A stretch of DNA of 64,000 bases from Rhynchopus euleeides (Eukaryota > Euglenozoa > Diplonemea > Diplonemida > Diplonemidae), in the NCBI GenBank assembly GCA_963210315.1, contig OY723285.1, forward strand, positions 1,240,001-1,304,000. The letters run 5' to 3'. The notes under the pieces are model-generated. The model was not told where the DNA came from. It saw only the letters and a list, made by a program, of their open reading frames with translations, and made no database searches. Shown one piece after another: positions 9,012-19,675 of this stretch. A program made the position numbers and the translations under genes. Within the stretch, counting starts at the first letter, position 1. The number at the start of each line of letters is the position of its first letter.

Positions 9012-12000
9012 TGTGGCTGGAATAGCCCAAGCAGTTCCAAAGGTATGTTCCCTGGGGGGTGGGGGGCGGTGGTATGATAGTGGAGGTGATTGGACAAACG
9101 GTACAGCGAGTTGCAGGTTGCGGCTGGTTGCAACAGACCCTCTGGCCTAGGAAAGTGGGACTTGTTCCTGCGTGTTGCTTCGTTTGCGGAGACCACGACA
9201 AGGCATGCAGATCGAGATAGACCGTGAGACATCCCGCAGACTGGACACTTCCATCAGTCCCTCCGACGCAACGCTTGGGGAGACAGGTTGGGTTTTCGGG
9301 AGGGGGGGTCGGGCAGGGGTGCTGACTGGGTTGCATTCCTGTGGTCACTGCCCCTCACCATCCTGGCCGTGACTGCACACAACTTCTGAGTTCTGGCGTG
9401 GGTGGCTTTCGCCTCCGCGTCGCACTGCTGATCTCCAGTTGCTTTGAAGTGAAGAGAAGGGGCGGGGAGGGGGTGTTATTGTCGGGAGTGAAGGCAAAGC
9501 AAGTCTCCCGAGAGAGGGGTGAGGGGTGCTATAAGATACTGGTGTACAGGGTGGGTGGGATAGTACTCCACAATGCGGTAGTCCGGTCCCGGACTGCAGC
9601 TGGTTGCCGCATCGTATACTGAGGGGGTTGTTGCTATCGGCAATCTTTCGGCAAAGTTCCGCCATTGCCTCCGATGAGTCAGAGGAATGCACCAAACCTG
9701 TCGCTATGGTCACCGTAGCGAAGACCCTTACTTAAGTACTAAAGAAATACTATTCAACTTTCAGCCAACAAAAGGTTGTTCTGTTTGTGGAAATGGCCGA
9801 GGGTCACACAGCACGGCGCATACGGCCACTCGGGGCACACCTTCTCATCCCGGGTGGCAAAAGCTGCACCTCGAAAACAAAAGACGGCCAGCATGCGGGG
9901 TTCATCCGATAGTCGATCGGGCCTTGCTGGTCAAGTACGTGCATGATCAGCAGGAGCTTGGTTATGTCCAGGATATGCCTGTAAACTGCCCCGGGAACTC
10001 ACGCTTTCTGGCTCAATTTATCGCCGAAATATCATCAGCGGGACAAGTGAGGGGATGAAGGGAGGGAGAGGGAGAGGGAGAGGGGGTGGGGGTGGGGCGG
10101 GAGTGTGCCTGCAAAGCAGATGTGGCGGCAAGAAGATGCACTTTGTTCAGACCTGCCCCTAATTCCTGCTAAAATACCAAAAACGTTGGAGGTTGTTCTC
10201 GTCATGATTGCTTTTTCTTCGGGCCCATTTCCTGCCATATTTGGGCACCGGTGCGCTCGGCGCATCAGACAGAGGCCCGCAAATGGCACGTTCTGTCACA
10301 ACAGAACCAGTGGTGGGGCTGCAGGGGGCACACAAAAATCGGTCGGACCCAAATCCTGAGTCTCAGGCTCACTTAGGGACAGGTCTGATGTTACCACAAG
10401 AAAATATTACGGCACACTCCCAAAATAAAGGGCAAAAAATTGGTTTGAAGGGAGTTCTGAGGTCGTTTAGAATTAAAAATACGAGGACACACTTGTGCGG
10501 GAAGAAAACATTTCGCGTGGCAGGGCTCACTCACTCACTCATTCACCCCCTCACCTCCACACAAGGCGAGCGGGGGTGGAAGCGTCAATGCATCCACCAA
10601 ACCCAAGGTGGGAGAGAGAGAGAGAGAGAGAGAGACTGGCAGCGAAAACTTTCACCCTGAAACCGATTCCAGTGAGTCCGCAAAACCCGTCCACACACAG
10701 GGCTCCTGTGTGGCTGATTTGGACGAGTTGGTTCACACAGCACACAAGCACACAACGCACACTACGGTTCATACAGGGGGTTCAGAAAGTATGACAGTCA
10801 TGAGCGGCACCGAAGCACCTACCAGACTGGCATGTGACAGGGTGGAAGAAAGAAGGGGTAGAGCAAGAAGCTGAAGAAGCGATGTGTGTGCCTTGGCCCT
10901 CTCTTCCACACAATTGGATGTTTGTCTTCGTGTGGGGGCCAGGCACCAACTGCCACCGGTAGGAAGCAGTGTACGCACTCTGCCCACAGGTGGGCGTGCG
11001 CTGGGAACACAAAGGACAAGAGAGGTGCGTCTTCGCTGCAGTGGAAGGACCACGCTCCTGAATGACCAGGCTGAAGCGCACACCCCTTTGTGGGAAGGGG
11101 GTGGTTTTTGCGATGTGTGGAAACGAGAAGCAGTTTCCGGGCGGGAGTGGAACGGGGTAGAGTGGGGTGGGGAACGCCAGGGCCCGTCCTGCAGGCCCTG
11201 AACTGGGAGATGGCGAAGAACGCGCTCCTTGTTAGAATCGCGAGAGGGGGGGCGGGGGGAAGCGATTCCAAGCATGTGCCAGTTGCACCCCTTCAAGTGA
11301 GGCGCGTGGACTGACACAAAATGACAAACGGGTGCCCCCTTAGCCCCCCTCTTTCAATTCAGGGTCGCGACAAGCTCTGCCCATTCCCCGACCTCTCATG
11401 TGGGAACATTCTCCCATCACAAGTGCCTGAACCAGACACACACTATACTATTAGGGCTGTTGTTTGCGCGTAGTACGGGGGGGAAATCAAAGGAACTCTG
11501 ACCCCCCGGGGACCCGCACGGGCGCAGCACTTTCGGAAATCGAGAGCGGCTGCCCTATGGTGGCTTCAAAGGAGGAGATGACACAAAGAAAGGGGCGAAG
11601 CGAGTGAAACAAAACAAAAGAGGCAATGGTGACGGCAACCCAGCGCGAAAAGCACCCGCTGCATGTGGGGAGCTTGGAACGCCAGCCTGCATGTCCAGTG
11701 GAGAGTCATGTGCGGTGCGTGCCTCTCGCAGAACCTTCGAGGCGAGCACGCAGGGCGCGAGAGGGCAACGCCAGGAGCGCGATCCGAGAGGGGGGGAAAA
11801 GGGAACCACACGTGGCATTCAAGGGTGTCGACAACAGATCCCCCAAAGGGGTGTAGGGGCGTTCTGCCCGGCAATGCCGATCCCCGATCGTGCGTTCGTC
11901 GCACTGCAGGAAGAGGAAGGGAGAAGGCGGGTGTGAAGTAGCAGGGGCCTGGGCTTCTGCACAGCAACACTGATCGGCCCAGCTGCACTCCGACACCCTG

Positions 12001-12456
12001 TTGGCAGGATGGTTCCCGTCCGGCATGCCCTTCATCCTGTGCGGTTTCGACGTTGGATGGGGTGGGGGGTGGGGAGGAATGAATAAAAACTGTTTCCCTG
12101 AAGAGCTGCTCCGTTGCAAGGAGGGAAAGGGAGGGGTAAGCCGCAACGAACCCTTCCCTCCCATCCGGCTGGTGCTGCCCTCCGCGCGCTGCAGAAAGAA
12201 GAAATTGTTCAAAACCAAAGCTGGGTTGGGGGTTGGGGGTTGGGGTTGGAGGTTGGGGGTTGGCGGGCACACTAGGAGCCGCCGAGGGCAGTGGTATAAC
12301 ATGAAGGCAAGTCAAGATGGCCGGGGCAGGCCAGTGCAGCGTCGACGCACTGGCCCAACCATCACACCCACCTTTTCCACCGCAGCCTGCTGCTGCACAT
12401 TTGAAAGCACTCAAGTTGCGAGGAGGGATAAATTTGGCGCCAGTCTGATGATGCGT
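9012..12456. other. Intergenic, no gene recognised
   Basis: Holds simple repeats: GGGAGA-type at 10060-10090, GA at 10613-10634 and a G-rich GGTTGGG tract at 12224-12262. Several open frames of 80-280 codons exist on both strands (for example 11566-12414 minus), but they overlap one another and show no domain. Confidence 0.5.
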
Positions 12457-15400
12457 CTACTCCAGCTCGAACTGCGCAACCTGGTTGTCAAGGCCGACCC
12501 ACGACCCGCGGACGTTGGACTTACCCGATACAATCGTACTGGCCCATTTGCGAGTATTGGTGTTGAACACGTAGACTTCAGCGATCAACCATTCGTCGAT
12601 CTCGCTAGCCGGCGACTCCACCTGCAGACTGTGGATGTCGCCGAAGTGCGATACAGAGGGGCAGCTGTCAACAGGCACTTCCAGGAGAAGCTCCGACCCC
12701 ATCGGCACCCACTTGAGTTCAGAACCGACGTTGAGGACAAGGTTGCAGCGTTCGCTGGGTGTGCTGTTGTGAGGAAGAAGCGTCACATTCTGGGCCCCTC
12801 TTGTCCCCGCCCAAAACGCAGGCAGCGTCTTCACCAGCACCACTGGAGGCATCTGGAACTTGGGCGAGTTGTTGTTGTCGACGACGACCTCCCCTTGGGT
12901 GCCGGCAGAGAACGCGAGCCATCCACCTTGTGTGCCCTTCAGGTGCAGTCGCACCTTCGACGCCACGTGTACCACCGCCCCTGTCGTGTCAACAAGGCCA
13001 TTAGTGATAATCGTGACGTTCCGCACCGCACTCAGCCGGAATGGGCAGTACCCGTCGAGCCGCACGTCGCTATTCGCGAACACTCCCCCGGATGCCAGCG
13101 CGCACTCCCTGCCGTCCTCCGACACGAGCTTGACGAGGAAGGGCGCTGGCATGCCGCCGGATGGCAGCAGCATGTTGGTGTCGGACACGTTCTGCACCTC
13201 CACCTCCAGCAGCGGCTTCGCGAACCGCGCAGCTGATTTGGTGCTGGCCCGAATGGTTTTCGCGTCACCGCCGTGGGAGCTGTACCAGAAAGCGGAGCAC
13301 GGCTCCCGTTGCCCCTCGCCCAGCACGACCCCCACCTCTGCGATCAGCCACTGGTCGTCCTCGACTGCCGGCAGGCTGATATGCACTTCGTCGAAGGCTG
13401 CGGGGTCGACCGGGTGCGGAACAGGAAGCAGGAACTCCTCACCGGTGCGAGGCGGTACCCAGAACCCCCAGGAGGGCAGGAGCACCTGGGGAAGCACCCC
13501 GTCGTTGCGCTTGAGCTGTACTGTCGGAATCAGAGCTGTCATTGCACTTGTCGCGCTGGCCGTGCGCACGTGCACCAGCTGGGGCACCAGGAACAGCACC
13601 TCCGTTGCCGTGCTGAGAGAGTCCGAAACCGAGAGGGCGAGCCTCTCGTTCCCCACGCGCAGCCAGCCGGTGCTCCGCCCGCCCCAAGGCTTCTGGTCGA
13701 GCGAGCGGACCCGCACACCCTTCACCTCCCAGGGGCGGAATGGGCAGTGCCCCTCGGTGCGCATGAACGACCCGCCGGCGGTGTCAGGGGGGGAGTGCAG
13801 GTCGCACGTCTTCTGTGAAGCGTCCGTGACCAGCGTCACCTCGTGGGTGGTCCCGACCACAGGCTGCTGGCCCTCGCGGTCCCACAAGTCGACCACGTAC
13901 GTCGGCAACCCGAACAGCACCGACTTCGGGTTCTCGCTGTCCCCACCAACCCACGAGCTCGAGATGTGCCCGTATGGTTTCAGCGGGTCGTCGTCAGGAT
14001 ACACGACGGCGCATGGGTACGCCCCCGCTCCCTGGTCAAGCCCGTTGTACACATGCACCTCTTCGATGAACCACCCATCTGCCTCCACTCGCACCCCACG
14101 CACGGCGCGGAAGCCGAAGGGGATGTGTGCAGAAATCGTCGTCTTCTCGCCATCTTGCACAGATGTGTTCCTCTCCGGCAGCTTGAATTCTTCCAACATC
14201 GACGCGCCAGTGCTCGGCGCCCACAAGACAGTCAAACTGTGGGACACCGTCCCGAAGGTTTCATTCCCCAGCACAGTCTTGACCTCCACGACCAGCAGCG
14301 GCCGGCGGAACACCACCGTCTTTGGGCGCCCTTCGTTGCCGTCAAGCCACGAGCTCCGTTGTTCTTCGTTGCCTTCGACAAACAGGGGGGTGGATACCCC
14401 AGCCTCGTCCTGCAGCGTCACCTCCTCGATCAGCCACCCGTCGTTGCCGCCCTCCTCGAAGCGCACGCTCAGCGGGGTCGTCTGGCCGCAGACGTCGATC
14501 GGAAGAACCAGATATTCCCCTTTCTGCACAGTACCCCACTCGTCGAAGAGGTGCTGCACCAGCGTGCAAGCCGTGTTGCCAGCCTCGTCCAACAGGGTGA
14601 TCTCATGGCCAGACGTCGTCGTGCCCGCGTAGAGCGACGTCGACGCCGTCTTCACCCGCACCATCGGCAAACCGAACAGCACGTCCCGTCTCTCGCCGAC
14701 TGTGATCGGCCCCGACTCTCCGGCAGCCCTGCAGAGGACCCACCTGCTTCCCGGTGACTTGGCGTCCAGCCGGATGCGCACGTCCGTGACGGTGAGCGAC
14801 TCGTCCTGCGCGCGGACGCGGACACCCTTCACCTGGTTGAAGCGGAACGGGCAGTGCGCTGTCAGAAGGGTCGCGTTCGGCCCGCTGGCCTGTCCGCCCG
14901 GCACCAGCTGGCAGAGCGTCGGCCCCTCGACAAAGACCTCGACAGGGGCATCGCTGGGCGTCATCTGCAGCTCAACTGCGAACAACGGCCGCTCGAACTG
15001 CATGGAGGCGGGACGGCCTTGGTTTCCATCCACCCACGAGCTCTGCCTGTACGACAAACCCGCCAGGGTGCTGGGGTACCACACCTGGCCGTCGAAGCTC
15101 ATACTCAACGCCTCGATGAACCACCCGTCGTTGCCACCCTCCAAGACCTCGACGAACTTCAACGCATCGACTGCGAAGGGAGCGTTCCCCACGAATTCGA
15201 CCTCTTCACCGTCAGCCACCCCTGTCGTCAGGGCCAGTGTGTGACGCTCCGCATTCGTAGATTCGATGACGACCTCATACTTGTTGGCAGTGCCTGCGTC
15301 GGTGAATGGAGCAGACTTGATCTTTACCCACACCGTCGGCGGCTTGCACGACCACTGCGGCCTCAGTGCACTCGACGGCACGGCGAGGCAGGGGAGTTGG

Positions 15401-18400
15401 AGGCCTCGAAGGAAGACACGCACCTCATTGACCTGGTCGCCACCCACGCCGATGAGATCCACTTGAGTGACAGGCACGAACGGCTCGAGCCCGCTGAAAA
15501 CCGGAATAAGTTGGCCTTCGTCTTCCGTCCGTTCCAGCGAGGCCTCGCGCGAACCAGGCCCACGGAGCACCACCTCCAGGCCAGTGCCTTGGTCCAGGAG
15601 GGACGTTTCAACCCGCCACTGGCCCATGCTGAACTCCACAAACGCACTCACGTCGCCCCCAATGACCGCACCTGCCCCGCTTGGCGACAAGTAGAGGGTC
15701 CTCGGCTCTGTGCCGGTATGACGGCTGATGCTGACCTCTTCGATACGCCAGCTCCCGGTGCCACCGTACACTCGCACGGTAGCCACGTTGTCGTCGTCGG
15801 GGTGTGGGTTCTTGGCGGAATGGTCACCAGCGCAGTCGATGGGCAGCAGCATTTCTTGTCCCGGGCGCGTGCGGACCTGGTCCATTTCCAGCTTGCACTT
15901 CTCTTGTGTTCCCTGCAAAACAAGCTCGACCTCGTGAGGCGACACCATCCCGGCGGTGGCGTCCGACGCTGCCGTCTTCAGCTTGACGAGGCGCGGCATC
16001 TCAAACAGCGCTTCGTTGGATCCCGACACCTGCACGAGGCCCTCTGCATCCAGCGGCGTCTTCGAGTCGACGCTGCACGTGTAGCTGCGGTGCTCTCCGA
16101 CGGTGATGTTCACGGATGTGGGCAGCTTGAGAGGTTGGAGAGATCCTGCAATGGGTTTGAACTCCACACCGCGAACGGTCCCGATGCGGAACGCGCACTC
16201 CCCGACGAAAGTCCAAGTTTCCGCCACCGCCGACGGGAGCAGCTTCAGCTCACAACTCCCTTCCCAGCTCACGAGCAGAACCTTGTGGTACTCGGGGCGG
16301 AACTCAGCCCCCTCAGGCCTCAGGACCGCCACGCTGTAAATCTGCGGCGTGAAGATCACACTCGCATTCCCGCCCGTGCCTCCCACCCAGGAGCTGGCCA
16401 CATCGTCCTTCTCCGTGCTGCCGGCAACTGACAACGGCCACGCCGTAAACTCAGAGCCATAACGCACAGACGCTTCGAGGATGTACACCGCTGCGGAGGT
16501 GCTCACCTGCACGGAGTCCACCTTGGCGTGGGGTGCGAACGGGCACGCCGCACGGAGAATCAGCAGCCCGTCGTCACCCACATCACTCTGCCATGGCAGC
16601 CGGCACACCGCGCCCCCAGCCGAGACAATCACTTCCGTCTCGCCCGGTGTGGGGAGATCCTCGAACGCAGCAATCCGCAGCCAGAGCTCTGCACGTCGCG
16701 GCCTGAAGACGCCGTTCCCCCTCCGGTCGAAGGAATAGCCCGAAGACTCAGCACACCAGTCAAGCACGACCGTGTCGCTCGACAGGCACCCTGCTGAAGG
16801 CTCCTGCACCCTGCTCACCTGCCCCGCAGAGAATGGGCAGCTTTCGATGGGCGCTTTCACCCCCACCACGCACGCCACCTCGTCCCACGAAATCAGCGTC
16901 ACGGTCTCACACCTGCTCTCGGAAACCGGGTTTTCCAGCGACAGGGCCAGGGAGTGCACAGCAAGCGGCAGTTTCGGTGGCGCCGCAACTGTGCCCACGC
17001 CGCCTGGCGCCTTCCCCGTGACAACGTATTTTCCCAGTGACGAGTAGCGCGGGAACCCGTAGCATGAGAGACCCTCAGCACCGCTGCGCACCACCAACAC
17101 GTACGTGCCAGCCACAAGGCTCTCCTGGATGCTCGCACTGCGGTCCTTCAAGGGGTTGACGACAGCGCTGCGCCCGTCTGGGTACAGCAGCTCCAGCTCG
17201 ACGTCCAGCATCGATCCAGCGCTCGGCTCGGACGGCCGCACCGTCAGCTCCACAGTACTCGCCGCTTCTGTCAGAACGAAGGTGAAGGCATCGCTGTCGG
17301 TGCTCCGCTCGATCTGCCCGAAGTTCTTCTCAGGCAGCACGTCGCCGCTCCGCTCGATCTGCAGCGGCACAGCGTGCGGCTTGTCGTCCGCGCGCCGGGG
17401 CAACGTCTGCTGGATGACCAGCAAGTCGTCTTGCTTGTTGTCCGCGTGCCAGTACTCCCCTCTGCTGAACTGGAACAGAGGCCATGCCTCGTAGCTCTCC
17501 CTGAGCGTGTTGCCCATGATCGGCGCCCACGAGAAACGCGCCAGCCCCTCACTGTACTCCACAAGCGGTTGGCCCGGTCTCTGTTCGCCATCACGGAGCA
17601 GCCCCAGCAGGTACCCAAGCTCGTGCCGCGCCACGATCCCCAACTCGTCGCCGTCGCGCGGGGTCGCTGTGTTTGTCAGGAACAGGAAGATTTCTGCGCA
17701 CTGCGACGTGCCGAAGACATCAACAGGGGAGCTCGATGCCCCCTCTGTGCCGAAGACCGTAGCACATCCCTTGTGCTGGATGTCCACACCTTCGTACACC
17801 TGCTTGTCCGTCACAACGTTGACGTCGAAGGCTGACAACCCGGCGGCCACCACCTGCCACATGCGGAACAGATCCGCCTTCGACGACCCATGGTTCACAG
17901 TGTAGTTGCCGTCGGCCTCAGTGACGAGTGCCGAGATGTTGAGGTAGATGACCCGCGTCGCCCCCTCCAAGCTTTGCAGCTCTCGCACGTCCTCCCCACC
18001 GTACGCCTCGACGTACGGCTCGTCGAGCGCCATGACTGTTGCCTGACGAAGCTGGCGCAGCAACGCGCTGTCGCCGTCGTGTGCCGGGGGAGGGCGTGGC
18101 GGCAGCAGCAGCTTCTGCACGTCAACCTGCGTGGCAAGCACAACCCCGTTGTCCGTGTGGTAGCGGGTGCCTGCGCCGTGGGCTGCCACCCACCCCGACA
18201 GCCCGCCGGCCGTCCCCTTCATTACGAACTTCCCGTGCGCGTCACCCACCACATCGCCCCACGCCGACACGTACCCGCCCGTCCCGCGGTCCACCTGCGC
18301 CACGTTTACCTTCACCTGCACACCCCCCGCCGTCTGCAGCTCCGTCGCCACCCCCACCTCCAGCCCGGCCAGCCTGCCGTGCACCTCCCCGACTGCACCG

Positions 18401-18477
18401 ACAGCCTCCGAGGCACCGTCTGCCGCCCGCAGCAGCGCAGCACCGCAGCACAGCAGCAACCGCATCCGCATCCGCAT
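12457..18477 (-). CDS. Giant secreted protein: degenerate metzincin-like protease domain plus long PLAT-like repeat region
   Basis: With the start at 18477 the product is 2006 aa and begins MRMRMRLLLCCGAALL, a good signal peptide. An upstream in-frame ATG at 18768 adds 97 residues of low-complexity sequence and is less likely. Residues 30-130 look like a propeptide. Residues 175-370 match bacterial-type metzincins: a beta strand IYLNIS, FDVNVVTDK, the zinc-helix position HELGYLLGLLRD (285-296), WAPIMG at 316-321 as the Met-turn, and GEYWHADNKQDDL. The second and third zinc histidines are Y289 and R295, so catalysis is probably lost although E286 remains. Residues 385-480 resemble a pre-peptidase C-terminal (PPC) beta domain. 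The remainder is diverged units of about 85-200 aa with a Cys-Pro-Phe motif, a W-[LF]-I-E-E-V strand and SSWVGG/SSWVDG. These are weakly PLAT/LH2-like by eye. No membrane anchor or intron is evident. Confidence 0.87.
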   Translation of the reverse strand: MRMRMRLLLCCGAALLRAADGASEAVGAVGEVHGRLAGLEVGVATELQTAGGVQVKVNVAQVDRGTGGYVSAWGDVVGDAHGKFVMKGTAGGLSGWVAAHGAGTRYHTDNGVVLATQVDVQKLLLPPRPPPAHDGDSALLRQLRQATVMALDEPYVEAYGGEDVRELQSLEGATRVIYLNISALVTEADGNYTVNHGSSKADLFRMWQVVAAGLSAFDVNVVTDKQVYEGVDIQHKGCATVFGTEGASSSPVDVFGTSQCAEIFLFLTNTATPRDGDELGIVARHELGYLLGLLRDGEQRPGQPLVEYSEGLARFSWAPIMGNTLRESYEAWPLFQFSRGEYWHADNKQDDLLVIQQTLPRRADDKPHAVPLQIERSGDVLPEKNFGQIERSTDSDAFTFVLTEAASTVELTVRPSEPSAGSMLDVELELLYPDGRSAVVNPLKDRSASIQESLVAGTYVLVVRSGAEGLSCYGFPRYSSLGKYVVTGKAPGGVGTVAAPPKLPLAVHSLALSLENPVSESRCETVTLISWDEVACVVGVKAPIESCPFSAGQVSRVQEPSAGCLSSDTVVLDWCAESSGYSFDRRGNGVFRPRRAELWLRIAAFEDLPTPGETEVIVSAGGAVCRLPWQSDVGDDGLLILRAACPFAPHAKVDSVQVSTSAAVYILEASVRYGSEFTAWPLSVAGSTEKDDVASSWVGGTGGNASVIFTPQIYSVAVLRPEGAEFRPEYHKVLLVSWEGSCELKLLPSAVAETWTFVGECAFRIGTVRGVEFKPIAGSLQPLKLPTSVNITVGEHRSYTCSVDSKTPLDAEGLVQVSGSNEALFEMPRLVKLKTAASDATAGMVSPHEVELVLQGTQEKCKLEMDQVRTRPGQEMLLPIDCAGDHSAKNPHPDDDNVATVRVYGGTGSWRIEEVSISRHTGTEPRTLYLSPSGAGAVIGGDVSAFVEFSMGQWRVETSLLDQGTGLEVVLRGPGSREASLERTEDEGQLIPVFSGLEPFVPVTQVDLIGVGGDQVNEVRVFLRGLQLPCLAVPSSALRPQWSCKPPTVWVKIKSAPFTDAGTANKYEVVIESTNAERHTLALTTGVADGEEVEFVGNAPFAVDALKFVEVLEGGNDGWFIEALSMSFDGQVWYPSTLAGLSYRQSSWVDGNQGRPASMQFERPLFAVELQMTPSDAPVEVFVEGPTLCQLVPGGQASGPNATLLTAHCPFRFNQVKGVRVRAQDESLTVTDVRIRLDAKSPGSRWVLCRAAGESGPITVGERRDVLFGLPMVRVKTASTSLYAGTTTSGHEITLLDEAGNTACTLVQHLFDEWGTVQKGEYLVLPIDVCGQTTPLSVRFEEGGNDGWLIEEVTLQDEAGVSTPLFVEGNEEQRSSWLDGNEGRPKTVVFRRPLLVVEVKTVLGNETFGTVSHSLTVLWAPSTGASMLEEFKLPERNTSVQDGEKTTISAHIPFGFRAVRGVRVEADGWFIEEVHVYNGLDQGAGAYPCAVVYPDDDPLKPYGHISSSWVGGDSENPKSVLFGLPTYVVDLWDREGQQPVVGTTHEVTLVTDASQKTCDLHSPPDTAGGSFMRTEGHCPFRPWEVKGVRVRSLDQKPWGGRSTGWLRVGNERLALSVSDSLSTATEVLFLVPQLVHVRTASATSAMTALIPTVQLKRNDGVLPQVLLPSWGFWVPPRTGEEFLLPVPHPVDPAAFDEVHISLPAVEDDQWLIAEVGVVLGEGQREPCSAFWYSSHGGDAKTIRASTKSAARFAKPLLEVEVQNVSDTNMLLPSGGMPAPFLVKLVSEDGRECALASGGVFANSDVRLDGYCPFRLSAVRNVTIITNGLVDTTGAVVHVASKVRLHLKGTQGGWLAFSAGTQGEVVVDNNNSPKFQMPPVVLVKTLPAFWAGTRGAQNVTLLPHNSTPSERCNLVLNVGSELKWVPMGSELLLEVPVDSCPSVSHFGDIHSLQVESPASEIDEWLIAEVYVFNTNTRKWASTIVSGKSNVRGSWVGLDNQVAQFELE

Positions 18478-19675
18478 CCTGCTTTCTCCAACCTGCCTGC
18501 TGGGCTGCCTGCTTGGAGCCTTCAAACAAACACCTTTCGCGTTACCTGCAGGGGGTGTGGGTGGCGAAAGAACAAATGTCTTGACGAGCGAACAAACCGA
18601 CACGCGTGCTTCAGCGGGTGGAAATGGGGGTCGGGGTGGGGTGGGGGCTGTGTTCCTCAGTGCCACCGAATGATTGGACACAACAGCGGTGGGTCCAATT
18701 GCATCCTGGATGCTCCGACGGGAGGTGGGCCCGATCGTTGCCCCGACCCCCTTTGTCACAAACATCACTTCCGGCAGCAGTTGAATTGTTGTGGCGGGTT
18801 CTGCCCCTCGACTGATCCATCGAAAGTCTGGTATGGACGTGTCATCAAGGCGTACGGCACTGATTTACAACACTCAACTCTCAATCAGACAAGAAGGCAC
18901 AGGGAGCTTCCCAGATAGGCTGCACCGCACTGAGGAACAACTGAGTGGGCCTTGCGAGTCGGAAAGTGCAGAAAAATAACTTAGGATTCCCGCGGCGCTT
19001 TGGCGCTTCCACGTTGATAAAAGCATCCAAGGCAGGTCGTGTCGGGGCGGAGTGGGCGGGGGGAGTGTGTGAGGGTGTGTGGGATGGAGAAAGCCATGGG
19101 TCAGAAACCACAACCAAACATAAGATACTGAATGTGCCAATACAAAACTGGCGCTGCCGAATTGGGCCAGACGAAACGGCAGCTGAGGCACGGTTGTTAA
19201 ACCGACATAAATCCGATCACTGACTCAACCGGACAGTTCTCTCAGGCTGCTGGGCAGCAGTTGTTGGGTGGGCGGGGATGGGGGGGGGACAGGGCGTAGA
19301 GGAGAGGAAGGTGCAAGCGGGCCTTCGCAACGGTGCCAAAAAAAATGTCTTGTATTCTTCAAGCTTCAAGATGAACATAGGCAGCGAAGAACCCCACATG
19401 CAGTCCCTGTCCAATCTCTCGGGGGGAGGGGTGGGTGGAAAGAAGCCGGGGGGGGAGGGGCCCGCTTGTCCGGCACGAGCAGGGTGGGGAGGGGGTTCAG
19501 AAGCGAATGCCCTCACAAATGGGCAACACATTCCTCCTACCCCCACCCCAAGAACACACCCTCCTCTCCTTGCTTGCACGACAGCCATAAAGACAGCTTG
19601 ATTGTGAGTGCTGTTGGTGGGCTCAGCACTGCTCAGCAGATTCTACTTTTCTTTTTTGCTTCTACGATTGTAATT
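18478..19675. other. Intergenic between the giant secreted gene and a transposon copy
   Basis: The presumed 5' flank of the 2006-aa gene; minus-strand bases just before its ATG read GAGAAAGCAGG. No clear TATA box or other signal was identified. Further right there are G runs (19278-19289, 19447-19459) and nothing else recognised. Confidence 0.45.

Noticed and set aside
12224..12262. GGGGTTGGGGGTT tract, and CCCCAAACCCC at 43165-43190: telomere-like?
   Set aside because: Too short and irregular, and the second lies inside a transposon; ordinary G-rich simple sequence is enough.
11566..12414. 282-codon minus-strand frame
   Set aside because: Biased low-complexity composition, no signal peptide or domain, and competing frames on both strands of similar length.
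18478..18768. 97-residue N-terminal extension of the giant secreted protein
   Set aside because: Low-complexity, and it would bury the clear signal peptide that begins at 18477.
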